A stretch of 64,000 bases of DNA from contig CM022673.1 in NCBI GenBank assembly GCA_012295275.1, forward strand, positions 9,448,288 to 9,512,287, read 5' to 3'. Position 1 is the first letter of the stretch. Every line of letters starts with the position of its first letter. This document shows, piece after piece, positions 27,601 to 36,998 of the stretch. This stretch comes from Chrysomallon squamiferum (taxonomy: Eukaryota > Mollusca > Gastropoda > Neomphalida > Peltospiridae). The notes under the pieces were generated by a model. That model saw only the letters and a list, made by a program, of their open reading frames with translations, was not told the DNA's origin and made no database searches. Made by a program: the position numbers and the translations under genes.

Positions 27601-29409
27601 TGTTCACTAATTCATGTATTTATTTCAAATTTAAGTAATAGTTATATTCAGTTTATATATATATATTATTATCATATATATGTATGTATGTATTTATGTG
27701 TATAGCTATATGTGTGTGTGCATACATAGAGTAAAAATATTATTAACCCATTCACGTATTTATTTCAAATTTAAATGAAACATTGTTACATTCACCCTCT
27801 CAAGTGTTTAACAATGACATACACTATGCACAAGAGATCAGCCTTTTATCAAAGAAATCTAAAAATAAAAGTAATTTTCTAGAGCAGATTTTGATGTCCA
27901 TTCCTCAAGTTATAAATCTCACAGACTTCTTATCAAATCATCAATACAAACAGTGTAGGCAAACAGTTCCCCTTGGCTGTGTGTAAACTGTATATTCTGG
28001 ACACTGTGTATTCTGCAGGATAAATTTGTTATAATCAATGCATCATATAATCAAAGAGATTTTTTTTTTTTTTTTTTTTAAGCATGCAGCAATGAGTCAG
28101 AAAAATATAAATGAGGGGGAAGAAAAGTTTAATATTTAAGATTACTTACAGGAACATCCCCAGGGGAGATTGGGTGGGAGATACATTTCATTTGGTTGGT
28201 GGGCGTGTATCATTACTACAGCATTCTGTGACATTAATTTTTTTAAATGTATTTATCAGTTACTAATGGTGTTTCTTAACCCTAGAAAAAAAACTAATTT
28301 TGAACATCCAGGAACCTAAAGTGACTGCTTTGGTATTCACATCAAATTAAGTTACAACAGAATCATTTGATATCTGGGCATTTTCTGCTTTCTTGTTATT
28401 TTTTGCTTTTTTTAAGTTTTTGTTATTTGGTTTTTAAGGGATGTTTTGTTGTTGTTTTTGCCATTAAAATATGATATGCACTACAAAGTAGTGAAATGAA
28501 CAAAAATAACAACATTCAGAAAAAGAAAAAATTATGAGACTTACAGATACAATCATACACACAATAAAACATTTGTGGATTCTAATCACTGACCAAAAAT
28601 ATCAAAATTTATCTAGTCATCCTATCTTGCAATTTAAAGAGATTGCAGGATAAATATATATATGAATATTTAAATTATGTTACAAAATCTTTGTCACCTT
28701 TTCATTCTTTGTTGTTGGACTTCTTGTTTTTATTTATTTGTTTTGTTTTGTTGGTTTGTCCTTTATTTTATTTTTTAAAGGTAATATATATTTCAAATTA
28801 CATTTTTTTTAAATTTATATTGCATTTACTGTTTATTAATTTAACCACTTTTTAATTTTTATACACTGTTGTTTATCCATTATTTATAATCAAAATAAAT
28901 TCATTTAGTTTCTTTTATTCTAATGATCTCCAACATATTCAAAAATCATCGTAACAGCAAAAATTCTTCAACCTCTGACTTTTTATTCCACACTGAAAAC
29001 TCGTAAGAACAAATTCGTCATCCGTTATTTTCCATTATTTTATCTCAAGGACATTTCTTAATTTGTTGACCAAAGGAATCACTCAGATATAGCCGCAGGA
29101 TAATTAAATTACTGGGTCTAATTGTGAAGTGAGAACAGTAACAGATTGAGAAGAACAAGAGACAAATACACATTTGGTAGCGAAAGTGTCTCACAGAGTA
29201 CTTTAGACAATACAGATGGATGTAATTTTAACACTTAATGGGAACAATGTGCCAAAAATAAATTTAAAAAAAATAATTTTTACCATTTCAGAATTGACAT
29301 CAAGGGAATAAAACAAATAATTTACCATAAAAATTCTGGCACTAGTTTATTTAATTTTAATTTTCTTATTTTATGAACATCTCTAACAAACACACATGTG
29401 TGTGTACAT

Positions 29410-29446
<37 letters not shown>

Positions 29447-29469
29447 GGTGTGTAATACAAGTTGATAAT

Positions 29470-29521
<52 letters not shown>

Positions 29522-31218
29522 GAAATCCTTGGGATCCTCAGTTATTGACAATTAAGATAAATTAAATTTAACTGTATTAAAGAAACAAACGTTATTCAGT
29601 CAGGAATAATTATGGGTATACATGTGCCAAGTTAAAGTCTGGACAGACAAAATGACAAAGCAGAAAACATTTTTATTTTCATGTATTTGCAGTTTGATTT
29701 CAGATAAGTACTATTATAAAATTATGCATCCCTTAGACTAAACATTGTCAGACTTGCATCAATAAAATTAAAATTTTATTACATAAATTTAGAAATTAGT
29801 ATAAGTTAGGTATATATATATATATATGTGATTTGGGATGAATATATTTTGAATGGTTAAGTTGGTTTGATTTAAAATATGTTATCATAATATGTTAGAT
29901 ATCTTAGATATTCAAGGCAACTTTTATTTTTCATTTCCACACCCCTGTGTTTTAATTAATCTATTTGTTTGTCTTTATATATGTGCATTAAGTTTATTAT
30001 TTTTCATTTTAAAACCACAGTGTATTGTTTATGAAAAAGTTAATTAAAAAGGTAATTAGGTAACAAAAACAGCACAATGAAAATCAATTACGTTCATGCT
30101 GATAAAAGAGGATTATACGAGTTTAACACATCAAGCATAAGGAAATTAATCTTGTTAAAACGACAGATTATCGTCATGTGGTTTAATCCATTTGTTATTA
30201 CAATCATGCGAAATCAAGTCAGTTAGTCTTATGCAGGGTTTAAGCATATCTGTCTAGGATATGACATCCACATATTTTTTTTTTAATAGATATTTATCTG
30301 TAAATATAAAGTACATTTACCTATAAATTCAGGGTGTAATTTCTGTACATTCTATGTATATTTACTGTACATTCAATAGCTCAAACACTAATCAAAAGAT
30401 CTGAAACCAAATTTTCCTTAAATTTCCTATCTGATACAAATACATACTGGAAACATGTATCTGATTTGGTGTAATTTAAATGTATACACACACATACAGA
30501 GACAGACACAGATAAATTAATATATATTCAATATATGTATAACATGTATATTCCCAGTTTAATCAGGCTGTAAAAACCTGTTCAGTTTCTGTCATTAAAA
30601 ATGTATTTGCCTGTAATTCACCCATCCGTATATTTTTACCTGCACATTAAGTCTGTAACACCTGTGTGTATTCAACATATAAAAGCTCTAACAGTAATTA
30701 AAAGCTCTAACACTTAACAGTAATGAAAAGATCTGAATTTTCAAATTTTCCTGAATTTTCCTACCTAATATGAACACCTCGAAAACCAAAATTTATTTCA
30801 TAAATGAGGTGCTGACAGCCAGAATGGTATAAACCGTAAGAAGAAAGTACTATTGATTACTGTGATAGATGTTGATAAGATAAGTCGGTATCTGAAATAT
30901 GCAACCCATGCTGATTACACTTGTACAATATACCAATGAATAACTCTTATTACTTTTATTTTATTTATTTCTTTATTTTTATTTGTTTTAAGCAAAGTTT
31001 ATTTCTGTTTGTATTTGTCAACAAGCATAGCCTATACAAAATCACTTCTCTACTTATATATTACTAACTACTTCTACTACCACTACTTCCACTACCACAA
31101 TTACTTTTTTCTTCTTTTTTTTAAATAATTATTGTTATTGCTGTTGTTGTTGTTGTTATTAGTATATTTCAAAAATTTCAACATCAATTATCTCAACACT
31201 GTTACTTCACACTACTTC

Positions 31219-31256
<38 letters not shown>

Positions 31257-33376
31257 TAATAATAATAATAATAATAAACATACTTGTGGCCATTCAGAGC
31301 TGCCAGGTGTAAAGGTGTTTCTCCATTTGAGTCTACACAATGAATGTTAGGTAGTCGATTTCCAAAGAACTGCAGGCTGGAAATATAACAAGAGAGACAG
31401 AAAAGATTAATTAAAATTCATTGCAGGATGTAGTATTAAGAAAGATAAAGCAGTCTGAATAAATTGAAAGGACAAGTAATAACAACACCAAAAAAATACA
31501 GTAATTTAATATATCAATAGAACATACTGTAATGAATTAAAAAAAAAATTATAGTTTGATAACTGTAACATCCAAAACAACAAGAAAATAATAACAATAA
31601 TGATAATGCTAATTTTAAAATGTAACAGAACTTGTGTAGTTCAAATGTTTATGTAATGACAGTTATTATCTATCCCAAAACAGTAATAATACAAATTATA
31701 ACAATATTAATACAACAGCAGAACAAAGTGTAACAATTTAAATTCTTTTACAAATTATATATTGATATTTTTTATAATTCTCCAAACATATAAAACAATA
31801 TTAATAAAAGAATAACAAAATAATTTATTTCTTTTTTCACAGTTAAAATATATTAAAAATAATTTTAAAAAATATATAATAAAATAAATAACAATATTAA
31901 AAATATAAAGTAAATAAAATTTTAAATAGTTCATATATTGTGTGATGTGTTTTTATTATACCAATGTAAATTATATGGAAATATGAATCATACATGCTGT
32001 TATGTAAGTTAACCTAAATATCCTATGGGTGTATTAGTATTTAATAAATGAAATGTTAGAATAAACTTTATTTGTTCCCTTTAATTTTATGACCAAAAAC
32101 AAGCAAATATGATGTATATGATTTATTCCAGGTTGGTTTTGGAAGTAAAGAAAAGCATTGAGCCGTGCAACTATTTAAAGTCAGTTGCTATCAGAGTTGA
32201 TACCTACTATCAAAAGTAATTAGTAACAGTTTCTCCATCAACTTAATTAGTATTGGCCTGTATCCAGTATTAACTGGTACCAGTTAAGAAGGTTGAGTAA
32301 TACTAATTGCACCAGATGATGATGAAATGATTGTACAGGCTGAGTGGGAGAGATGATGATTTGATTCTTTAAGCTGAATGAGAGAGATGATGATTTGATT
32401 CCTTAAGCTGAGTGGGAGAGATGATGATTTGATTCTTTAAGCTGAGTGGGAGAGATGATGATTTGATTCTTTAAGCTGAATGGGAGAGATGATGATTTGA
32501 TTCTTTAAGCTGAGTGGGAGAGATGATGATTTGATTCTTTAAGCTGCGTGGGAGAGATGATGATTTGATTCTTTAAGCTGAGTGGAAGAAAATGATGATT
32601 TGATTCTTTAAGCTGAGTGGGAGAGATGATGATTTGATTCTTTAAGCTGAGAGATGATTTGATTCTTTAAGCTCAGTGGAAGTCTGAGAGATAAAGGATA
32701 AATTGTCTAGGCTGAACACGATAAGATGATTGATGGATGATGAGAAGAAAAAACTGGAATGATTCTCCATGCTGGCTGAGAAAGATGATGTAGTGATAAG
32801 CTAGGCTGAGTGGGAAAGGTAACAGAATAACACTCAGTGATCAATGATTAAAATCTTAATAAACAATATACTCAGTAGTGGATCCACATATTGAAATAGT
32901 TATCAAGTGTTTGAAATATTTTGATAAAATCATCCAATCATCTCTTTTACTTTACAGTATAGTTATTACGGAAGAAGAAGAAACACCCCCAAAAAAAAAA
33001 AAAAAAAAAACCAAACTTTTAATTAAAACTAAAAAGGAAGCAATCACATCCTTGTTGGGCCACAGTCACCATTGAACAGTTGGTCTAAATTATATTTCTC
33101 GTCTGTGTCTGTGTGTGTGTGTGTGTGTGTGTGCGTGTATTTTGTGTGAAATTCCTGTCTGCTGACTACCACAGCCGTACTCACAAAACTGAACTACTGT
33201 AGAAGATTTAAGTAAACAACTAAGATAACGAAGTGACAATGCATTCACCGTTCGAAAGCTGTGCTTAGTGGGCCCTTTTCACCGGATGGCTTGCGCACTT
33301 TGCTGCCTAGTAATTTTTCGAGCTGCTGAATATTTCCCGTTCTAGCTGCCTCCAGCAGTTCGTGGTCTTTACCCAT
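11226..33376 (-). CDS. ANKS1: ANKS1/Odin-like ankyrin-repeat adaptor, exons 1-13; 3' end off window
   Basis: Thirteen exons join in phase to about 830 residues, starting MGKDHELLEAARTGN, which closely resembles the vertebrate ANKS1A/B N terminus. Residues ~50-284 are six ankyrin repeats plus a degenerate seventh; TPLHLAA-type cores are visible (NGETPLHLAALNGH, CTPLHLAAWSGR, DTALHFAAQHGH, TPLHEAARY). Residues ~285-830 are a linker with proline motifs (PVPAPR, PPIPPR, PSPAPR), tyrosine motifs (YDVP, YIRM, YVNI, YDEV) and an acidic run. Known family members have two SAM domains and a PTB domain after this; none is visible, and the last exon ends in an open phase 1, so they should lie left of position 1. 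The family consists of cytosolic adaptors for Eph/EGF receptor tyrosine kinases. Exon 11 carries an apparent one-base insertion. The gene shares a head-to-head promoter with TMEM86. Assignment to ANKS1 is firm; A versus B type is not meaningful outside vertebrates. Confidence 0.9.
11608..13968. other. ANKS1 intron 12
   Basis: AT-rich, with poly-T/poly-A runs at ~11700-11740, 11941-11962 and 12020-12040, and the large AAT array at its far end. No coding segment or recognised element is visible. Confidence 0.7.
13441..13887. repeat. (AAT)n long imperfect trinucleotide array
   Basis: About 450 bp of ATA/AAT units with occasional AAAT, GAA and AACA interruptions. Apparent long ORFs of Tyr, Ile or Leu on the minus strand are products of the repeat. 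Confidence 0.93.
13969..14147 (-). CDS. ANKS1: ANKS1 exon 12 (proline/serine-rich linker)
   Basis: The acceptor is TCTTGCAG, preceded almost directly by a (TTA)n microsatellite; the donor is CAG|GTAGCT. It encodes GNGDKAQKPSSLPLDSKRIS, SSYVQPPTPDHPPPSPTT and GITLKINPQ. Phase 1 in, phase 0 out. Confidence 0.82.
14148..14747. other. ANKS1 intron 11 with (TAA)n array
   Basis: The array at 14161-14201 directly abuts the exon 12 acceptor. The rest is AT-rich; 14530-14590 (minus) contains GGGATCAATCCT, similar to a Pol III B box and possibly a worn tRNA-derived SINE. Confidence 0.6.
14748..15433 (-). CDS. ANKS1: ANKS1 exon 11 (tyrosine-motif linker) with apparent +1 indel
   Basis: The acceptor is ATGCACAG and the donor AATG|GTAAAA. 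From exon 10 it enters in phase 0 as KKPQKPPRASKTLSVSPQSK then PPQPSPAPRKTSNPESAEIP, and hits a stop near 15303. From ~15312 the next frame is open to the exon end and reads ESDDTEQDQYEYIRMSS, TEYVNIHIPG, an acidic DNNDDDDD run, STYDEVIFSYPSGK. One extra base in the T-run at 15310-15312 explains both the stop and the exon length: 686 nt, whereas 685 would fit the flanking phases. The alternative is an acceptor inside the exon near 15325 that skips the proline-rich start. Linker exon of an adaptor; no folded domain seen. Confidence 0.75.
15434..16235. other. ANKS1 intron 10, purine-rich low complexity
   Basis: GAAA/GGAA-rich purine tract at ~15510-15760 and 15850-16045, otherwise AT-rich. Nothing coding is seen. 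Confidence 0.7.
16236..16282 (-). CDS. ANKS1: ANKS1 exon 10 (47-nt small exon)
   Basis: A small exon between CACTTCAG and GTA|GTAAGT. It encodes GVVLPDNMSSSISVPV, with a first codon split 1+2. It links exon 9 (phase 1) to exon 11 (phase 0) and is serine-rich with no recognised domain. Confidence 0.72.
16283..16716. other. ANKS1 intron 9
   Basis: AT-rich, with a degenerate (GT)n/TATA patch at 16520-16580 and ATTT-rich sequence at 16605-16660. No gene is seen. Confidence 0.7.
16717..16868 (-). CDS. ANKS1: ANKS1 exon 9 (PPIPPR and YDVP motifs)
   Basis: The acceptor is ATTCCAG and the donor G|GTTTGT. It encodes STDVVSPDVSPPPIPPRQPS and later NDDDVYDVPPVQPTP. Tyr ~387 sits in YDVP, the classic Crk SH2-type docking sequence. 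Phase 2 in, phase 1 out. Confidence 0.82.
16869..17350. other. ANKS1 intron 8, (AAAT)n
   Basis: A (GT)n(TA)n(CA)n palindromic patch at 16963-16997, then AAAT tetranucleotide repeats with a CTGTAAAT variant recurring at 17220-17290. Confidence 0.8.
17351..17543 (-). CDS. ANKS1: ANKS1 exon 8 (start of linker, PVPAPR motif)
   Basis: It completes an Asp codon and continues HIKKNAILCSFEDRTPSEDE. It contains ESPAKPVPAPRTS; PVPAPR fits the PxPxPR consensus bound by CIN85/CD2AP SH3 domains, which is inference here. The acceptor is TTGGTAG and the donor AG|GTTTGA. It leaves in phase 2 and fits exon 9 exactly. Confidence 0.82.
17544..18144. other. ANKS1 intron 7, TATG/TGTA simple repeats
   Basis: Long purine-pyrimidine alternating stretch (GT, TA, TATG units) at ~17670-17960 and 17990-18035. 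It generates ORFs on both strands, none of which looks like a gene. Confidence 0.8.
18145..18246 (-). CDS. ANKS1: ANKS1 exon 7 (degenerate last ankyrin repeat)
   Basis: The acceptor is TTCTCAG and the donor G|GTAGGC. It encodes GVDVTEKDSYGLNAIEILSA then LPAQKACEAIALIK. It corresponds to the vertebrate stretch VNIKDNHGLTALDTVRELPS...IAALIEDH. Phase 1 in and out. Confidence 0.88.
18247..18904. other. ANKS1 intron 6 with diverged minisatellite and (GT)n
   Basis: 18285-18485 is a diverged ~55-bp tandem repeat built on GTCAAAA-TATG-CATT blocks. It is followed by the (GT)n array at 18689-18762. Confidence 0.7.
18689..18762. repeat. (GT)n microsatellite
   Basis: A perfect dinucleotide array of about 74 bp. 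Confidence 0.95.
18905..18980 (-). CDS. ANKS1: ANKS1 exon 6 (ankyrin repeat 6)
   Basis: The acceptor is GTTGCAG and the donor G|GTGAGT. It encodes TSSGTPLHEAARYCKVDVIK then LLLER, the repeat 6 core, leaving one base of the next Gly codon (phase 1). Confidence 0.9.
18981..21169. other. ANKS1 intron 5 with diverged tandem repeats
   Basis: 19140-19760 holds diverged copies of a unit with TGATGATATTAA-GAAGAAACC-ATCATC. 20286-20440 holds ~30-bp copies with TTCACCCCACTTTGATACAA. A (CA)n patch lies at 20855-20885. No coding segment is seen. Confidence 0.7.
20286..20440. repeat. 30-bp tandem repeat
   Basis: Direct copies of a unit containing CACCCCACTTTGATACAACA; the first two (20286, 20316) are near identical, the later ones are interrupted. 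Confidence 0.8.
21170..21391 (-). CDS. ANKS1: ANKS1 exon 5 (ankyrin repeats 3-5)
   Basis: 74 codons lie between TTTTCAG and AAG|GTACGC. The sequence DKADPTIRNIANDSPLDFAA begins it; AAQYGRTDVVKQLL is repeat 4 and SPIHRAARAGHTSIVKYLL is repeat 5. It matches the [22 protein letters not shown] region of vertebrate ANKS1. Phase 0 in and out. Confidence 0.92.
21392..22098. other. ANKS1 intron 4
   Basis: Mostly unique AT-rich sequence with a (TA)n(GT)n patch at 21879-21905. Nothing coding is seen. Confidence 0.7.
22099..22173 (-). CDS. ANKS1: ANKS1 exon 4 (ankyrin repeat 3)
   Basis: The 25 codons encode NISGDTALHFAAQHGH... ILLQ, a repeat 3 core. The polypyrimidine tract of its acceptor is a (TTG)n microsatellite ending in TTACAG. 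The donor is CAG|GTAGGT. Phase 0 on both sides. Confidence 0.9.
22327..22435. repeat. (GAT)n/(ATC)n inverted microsatellite
   Basis: GAT repeats (22327-22349, 22368-22380) run directly into ATC repeats (22380-22420), then ATA. The junction is a perfect palindrome that could extrude as a hairpin. Confidence 0.92.
22466..22622 (-). CDS. ANKS1: ANKS1 exon 3 (ankyrin repeats 1-2)
   Basis: The acceptor is CCCCACAG and the donor CAG|GTATTA. It encodes residues 74-126: KDFVQILLQNEASTNAVD completes repeat 1, and CTPLHLAAWSGRSD forms repeat 2. The exon leaves in phase 0. Confidence 0.92.
22640..22897. repeat. 43-bp minisatellite, about six copies
   Basis: Tandem units begin ATAACAGTGTAATTAAAATA and carry TTTAAATTGTAAAACAAA. 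Copies start near 22641, 22684, 22727, 22770, 22813 and 22856 with few substitutions. Confidence 0.9.
24073..24186. repeat. (TAC)n then (AAT)n compound microsatellite
   Basis: ACT/TAC units (24080-24145) are followed by AAT units. Minus-strand Val/Leu homopolymer ORFs are artefacts of this array. Confidence 0.92.
24535..24660. repeat. (AAT)n microsatellite with AAGCATAAGCATAAT repeats
   Basis: ATA units flanked on both sides by a GCATAAGCATAATAATAAT block, near 24550 and 24625. Confidence 0.88.
25361..25640. repeat. Tandem duplication, about 135-bp unit
   Basis: Two direct copies start at GTGTACATTAATGTTGCATA and ATGTACATTAATGTTGCATA. Each ends in ATTTTATAAAAAAAAA then AATGAGAAACAAAAC. Confidence 0.88.
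26079..26350. repeat. Diverged triplication, about 115-bp unit
   Basis: Three direct units share AGTAGTGACTGA-like, AAGACGAAGAGCTTA and CATTATTAA blocks near 26110/26160, 26223/26270 and 26338. Confidence 0.7.
29416..29520. repeat. (TA)n / (CA)n / (TA)n arrays
   Basis: Two AT dinucleotide arrays (29416-29445 and 29487-29519) flank a (CA)n block; self-complementary. Confidence 0.92.
31284..31376 (-). CDS. ANKS1: ANKS1 exon 2 (first ankyrin repeat, front half)
   Basis: The acceptor is TTTCCAG and the donor AA|GTATGT. It completes the split Arg codon and encodes RLQFFGNRLPNIHCVDSNG followed by ETPLHLAALNGH, the first helix of ankyrin repeat 1. Phase 2 in and out. The intron just after the donor is (TTA)n then (TTG)n. 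Confidence 0.9.
31377..33248. other. ANKS1 intron 1 with 34-bp minisatellite
   Basis: AT-rich, with the minisatellite at 32338-32700, a poly-A run at ~32990-33010 and (GT)n at 33107-33133. No gene is seen. Confidence 0.75.
32338..32700. repeat. 34-bp minisatellite, about ten copies
   Basis: Units are GCTGAGTGGGAGAGATGATG followed by ATTTGATTCTTTAA. Copies start near 32340, 32374, 32408, 32442, 32476, 32510, 32544, 32578 (35 bp), 32613 and 32647 (25 bp, internal deletion), then decay. There are no spacers. Confidence 0.93.
33249..33376 (-). CDS. ANKS1: ANKS1 exon 1 (initiator exon)
   Basis: It encodes residues 1-42, MGKDHELLEAARTGN at the start, then ends with CG before a GTGAAT donor (phase 2). 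The ATG at 33376-33374 is chosen because the N terminus aligns with the conserved start of ANKS1 proteins (MGKE-ELLEAARTG). It lacks the glycine-rich insert of the human protein. Confidence 0.88.
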
Positions 33377-33710
33377 GGCTTTGAACATCGTTCTAGATGA
33401 GAAAAGTGGACGAAGAAATTAAAAATAACGGCATTGTTGACATGTTTCTCTCGCACTTCCTTCTCACTGCCACCTGCAGCGCCATCTGTGGAGAAGGAAA
33501 ATTTACCGAAGTCGCGGAACAAAGGCGCCGTCGATTGGCTGGATTGCAACGCAGCGGTCCAATCGTGGTCGTGTTTGCAGTGCGGTCCGTTCCATTATAA
33601 CTCCTAAATTTAGCAAGTGGTTGTAAACACATCCAGCTGACTCGAGTTGAGAACGAGATAAAAGGGGGAAAAAAGGAAAAAACGTTTTGTGTGAGAACGC
33701 AGCGATAATC
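33377..33710. promoter_or_regulatory. Head-to-head ANKS1/TMEM86 bidirectional promoter region
   Basis: Only 334 bp separate the ANKS1 and TMEM86 start codons, which face away from each other. The stretch is clearly richer in G+C and CpG than its surroundings. It carries an inverted CCAAT box (ATTGG, 33534-33538) and a direct one (CCAAT, 33559-33563) about 25 bp apart, and no obvious simple repeat. Paired CCAAT boxes of opposite orientation are typical of NF-Y-dependent bidirectional promoters. Transcription start sites and both 5' UTRs should be inside this interval. Confidence 0.7.
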
Positions 33711-33731
33711 ATGACAAAGCCTTTAACTGTG
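33711..33731 (+). CDS. TMEM86: TMEM86 exon 1 (initiator exon)
   Basis: The ATG at 33711 encodes MTKPLTV, followed by a consensus GTGAGT donor at 33732. The start is chosen because this heptapeptide plus exon 2 reproduces the family N terminus and no in-frame ATG lies upstream. Confidence 0.82.
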
Positions 33732-34857
33732 GTGAGTAGAGTTAATTTAACACAGGTTTACAATCACATCTTTTATCTGCTAGATTTCTTAGTTAAATCT
33801 TTTTTCTTCTTCTTCTTTTTCTGCTGCTGCTTCTTCTTCTTCTTCGTTCTTGGCGTTTTGCCATTTCTGTCTGCTTTTTATTTTTCGTTCGACAGACACA
33901 CAGAGAGAGTGAGATAGCCGTTTGGGTTTTCAGAAAAAATGTACAGAGATTTTTGCACGCTAACTCACCCATAGTATCATTCATAACACATCTACCTCGT
34001 ACAAACAGTAACTGAAATTAAAAAGTATAAATGTGCATTGCGTTAACAAATGATAATTATTAGGCTGTCTGTCTTTGTTCTGTCTCTGAATGTTTCGCTG
34101 TTTTATATCGCACATTGGCCAAAATATCAAACATGAAAGTCACAAAATATCTGGCCACTGTCTTTTAACGCTTTAAACTGGTTGTTGTTGCTGTGTTCTA
34201 CGTTGTACTACATTGTTTCTCAGTGTAGCACACTGTGGTGACCTGTTTAACATTACGTCAATGACAATGCGGAGTTTATACACGAGGCACGTGATTTTGA
34301 CCCAGTTCTTACCTGTTTGTCTCCCATTTCTTGACCACTGTCCACCTCACCACGTCACATGGCTAACGGCCAAGCTTCATGTTTTGCTGATGGTGCACTC
34401 TTGATTTCCACCACCATTTTGATATATTTTTTAAAATTAATATTTCGAAGGAAAATGTAGTAATTAACATTTTCAGGTACCCCTATCTATACTACCATTA
34501 TTATTCACAGTAACTACTTAGAAAACTGTTTATAAATAACATATTACATTACTATGTACAGTTATGTGGACATACTGACTGTTGATTTAACTTGTAACAA
34601 ATAAATAGTTATACAGTACATACTTATATTCTTCTTTTTATGTTTATAAACATTATTATCGTGTTTAAAAAAAAAAGAGGAAAACAAAACAGTAAAAATA
34701 AACTGTTAAAAAAACAACCCCCCAAAAAACATGTATAATAAAATAAAGTAATATACATGTATGCTGGTGCATAAGACACAAACACAAAAAGAAGCTAAAG
34801 ATTAAATGTAAGCTACTATCAACTGACAGTGCTATTTTTACTTACTTGCTGCTGGCT

Positions 34858-34929
<72 letters not shown>

Positions 34930-36943
34930 ATTTACACTAATAAATAAATAAACATTTATAATTAAATTTCACAAATTAAACAATTACTTAAAAAACAAAA
35001 AATGATAAGTCTAAAATAATCTTCGACTTGTTTGCACCAACTGGTCCATGTTGCACTCCTAGGACTGAAAACAAAGACATGTTTCTATTTGACATCCAAA
35101 GTTCAAGAGAAGATACAGTTCCAAGGAAGATGCTTGTTTAATTACTTCCATTGTAAAATGTGTTTCTGTGTCATTTAATGCTGTTTCTTTCCTCCAGATT
35201 TCCTGTCATCTTTTTCAGCTCCAGCTGAATTCTGTTGATGTTACTTAACAAAACACTTGATACTGTGTACACTTTGTTGAGTCATTGAAACTGTTACACT
35301 TTTTATTTGTTTGTAACTTTATTTTTAAATACATGTAGCGTTAAAATTAATAAAACCATTAAAGTTTTACAGAGTACTCTGACAAGTTTATCAGTGGGTT
35401 AAAAAAACAAAAACAGTATGAGGTTATTTTTATTAATAATTAACCATTTTCATTAGTTCAGATTAGTAAAACCCTGCTGTAAACTGTTGATATTTTTAAA
35501 CATTTTACTTTTAGTTAGACTTGATATATTTTTAAACATTTTACTTTTAGATTTGATATTTTTAAACATTTTACTTTTAGATTTGATATTTGTAAACATT
35601 TTACTTTAGGTTTTTGATATATTAATACTGTTATACTTTTGTTGTTCAATATCACTTTTTAAACCTTTTTTTTAACTATCACAATTCTTTCAATGTTCAT
35701 TCCGTTAAGTACCCACTAATATTCTATACAAATACAAAACAATTGCTTATTCATGTTATTGTATGTGTACGTTTATATTTATAAATGTATGTGTGTTTAA
35801 ATATTACACACATATATACTTCTATACATGTACGTAGCATACACAATCAAAAGAACCCAGATCAGTAAATTCTGCACTGATGTTCAAAATTCTGTCCTCT
35901 AAGCAATGATGTAATACTGATTGTTATTACACAAACAGTTGTTTTATAACCTGACACGTTATAAATAAATAGCAGTATTACACAAATGATAAATGTCCAG
36001 TAAGAGACATCATCAAGATTTAAATATCTGCTAAATGACAAAAATACTTGCTATAAATACAAAATACTTGTATTTCAAGTATGTGTCTGTTTTCGGTTTT
36101 GTGTATGTTTAAATGTATTTGTGTATGTATGTCTGATTTTTTGTTTGTATAAATGTGTGTGTGTGTGTGTGTGTGTTTATATATTATAAAGGCATGTCTG
36201 TATCAGTGTATGCCCTTATGTGTTTGTCATTAAAATGTTATTATAATATCAATTAAAGCAATACAAATAAAATAACACTATGGTACAATAGTATCATTAT
36301 ATCAGAGTACAGACACATTAAGTATTTCAGAGTATAAAGTAAATGGATGACATTTTGATAACATGGGGGAAAAAAAATCTTTGACAGAAATTGTATTAAA
36401 TAACATTTCTGTTGACATTTACATCCTAAATGTAACTGAAATAAATACTTTGAAAAAGAAAGTATTTCTATTTTAAAATGAAAGAAAATAAAATGTAATT
36501 AGTTATTTCTAAAAGCTTCTCTTCATTTTTTTTCTTTTTTTATATATATAATCTTTAAATGTTTCGTTCTTTCTGTTGCTATGGCAACAGTGTTAGGATC
36601 TTAATCCTTTTGTAAGGTTGACATTATAAACATGTTTAGCATGTACCATATTGACTCACTCAAACGTGTGCACATGTGTTCATGTACATACATATAAACA
36701 CTTTAATCTTATATATAAGTGTATAATTAAATGAATATTTACTCACTATTATTGTATAATAAGGTTTTTATTTCAGTTACCTCAAATGTATTTATTTTTT
36801 TTTTGTGAAGGGGATGATTTTTTTTTTTTTTTTTCATTCATGCATCTTCTCTCGAAGAAGAAAAGGAAAATAATAGTTTTATTAATGTTTTTAAGTGTCT
36901 CTGTTTTAATGTATTTAATAAAATAAATCAGATATTTAGTATT

Positions 36944-36998
<55 letters not shown>

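Larger units (their letters stand above)
22623..31283. other. ANKS1 intron 2 (8.7 kb)
   Basis: No gene is seen. It contains the 43-bp minisatellite, an interspersed repeat copy at 23830-24055, trinucleotide arrays, a 135-bp tandem duplication (25361-25640), ~120-bp triplicated units (26079-26350), (TA)n arrays (29416-29520) and a diverged ~310-bp duplication (30290-30790). Confidence 0.75.

Noticed and set aside
32338-32700. Regular repeats that might suggest a CRISPR-like array.
   Set aside because: The units abut without spacers and the locus is a metazoan intron; it is an ordinary minisatellite.
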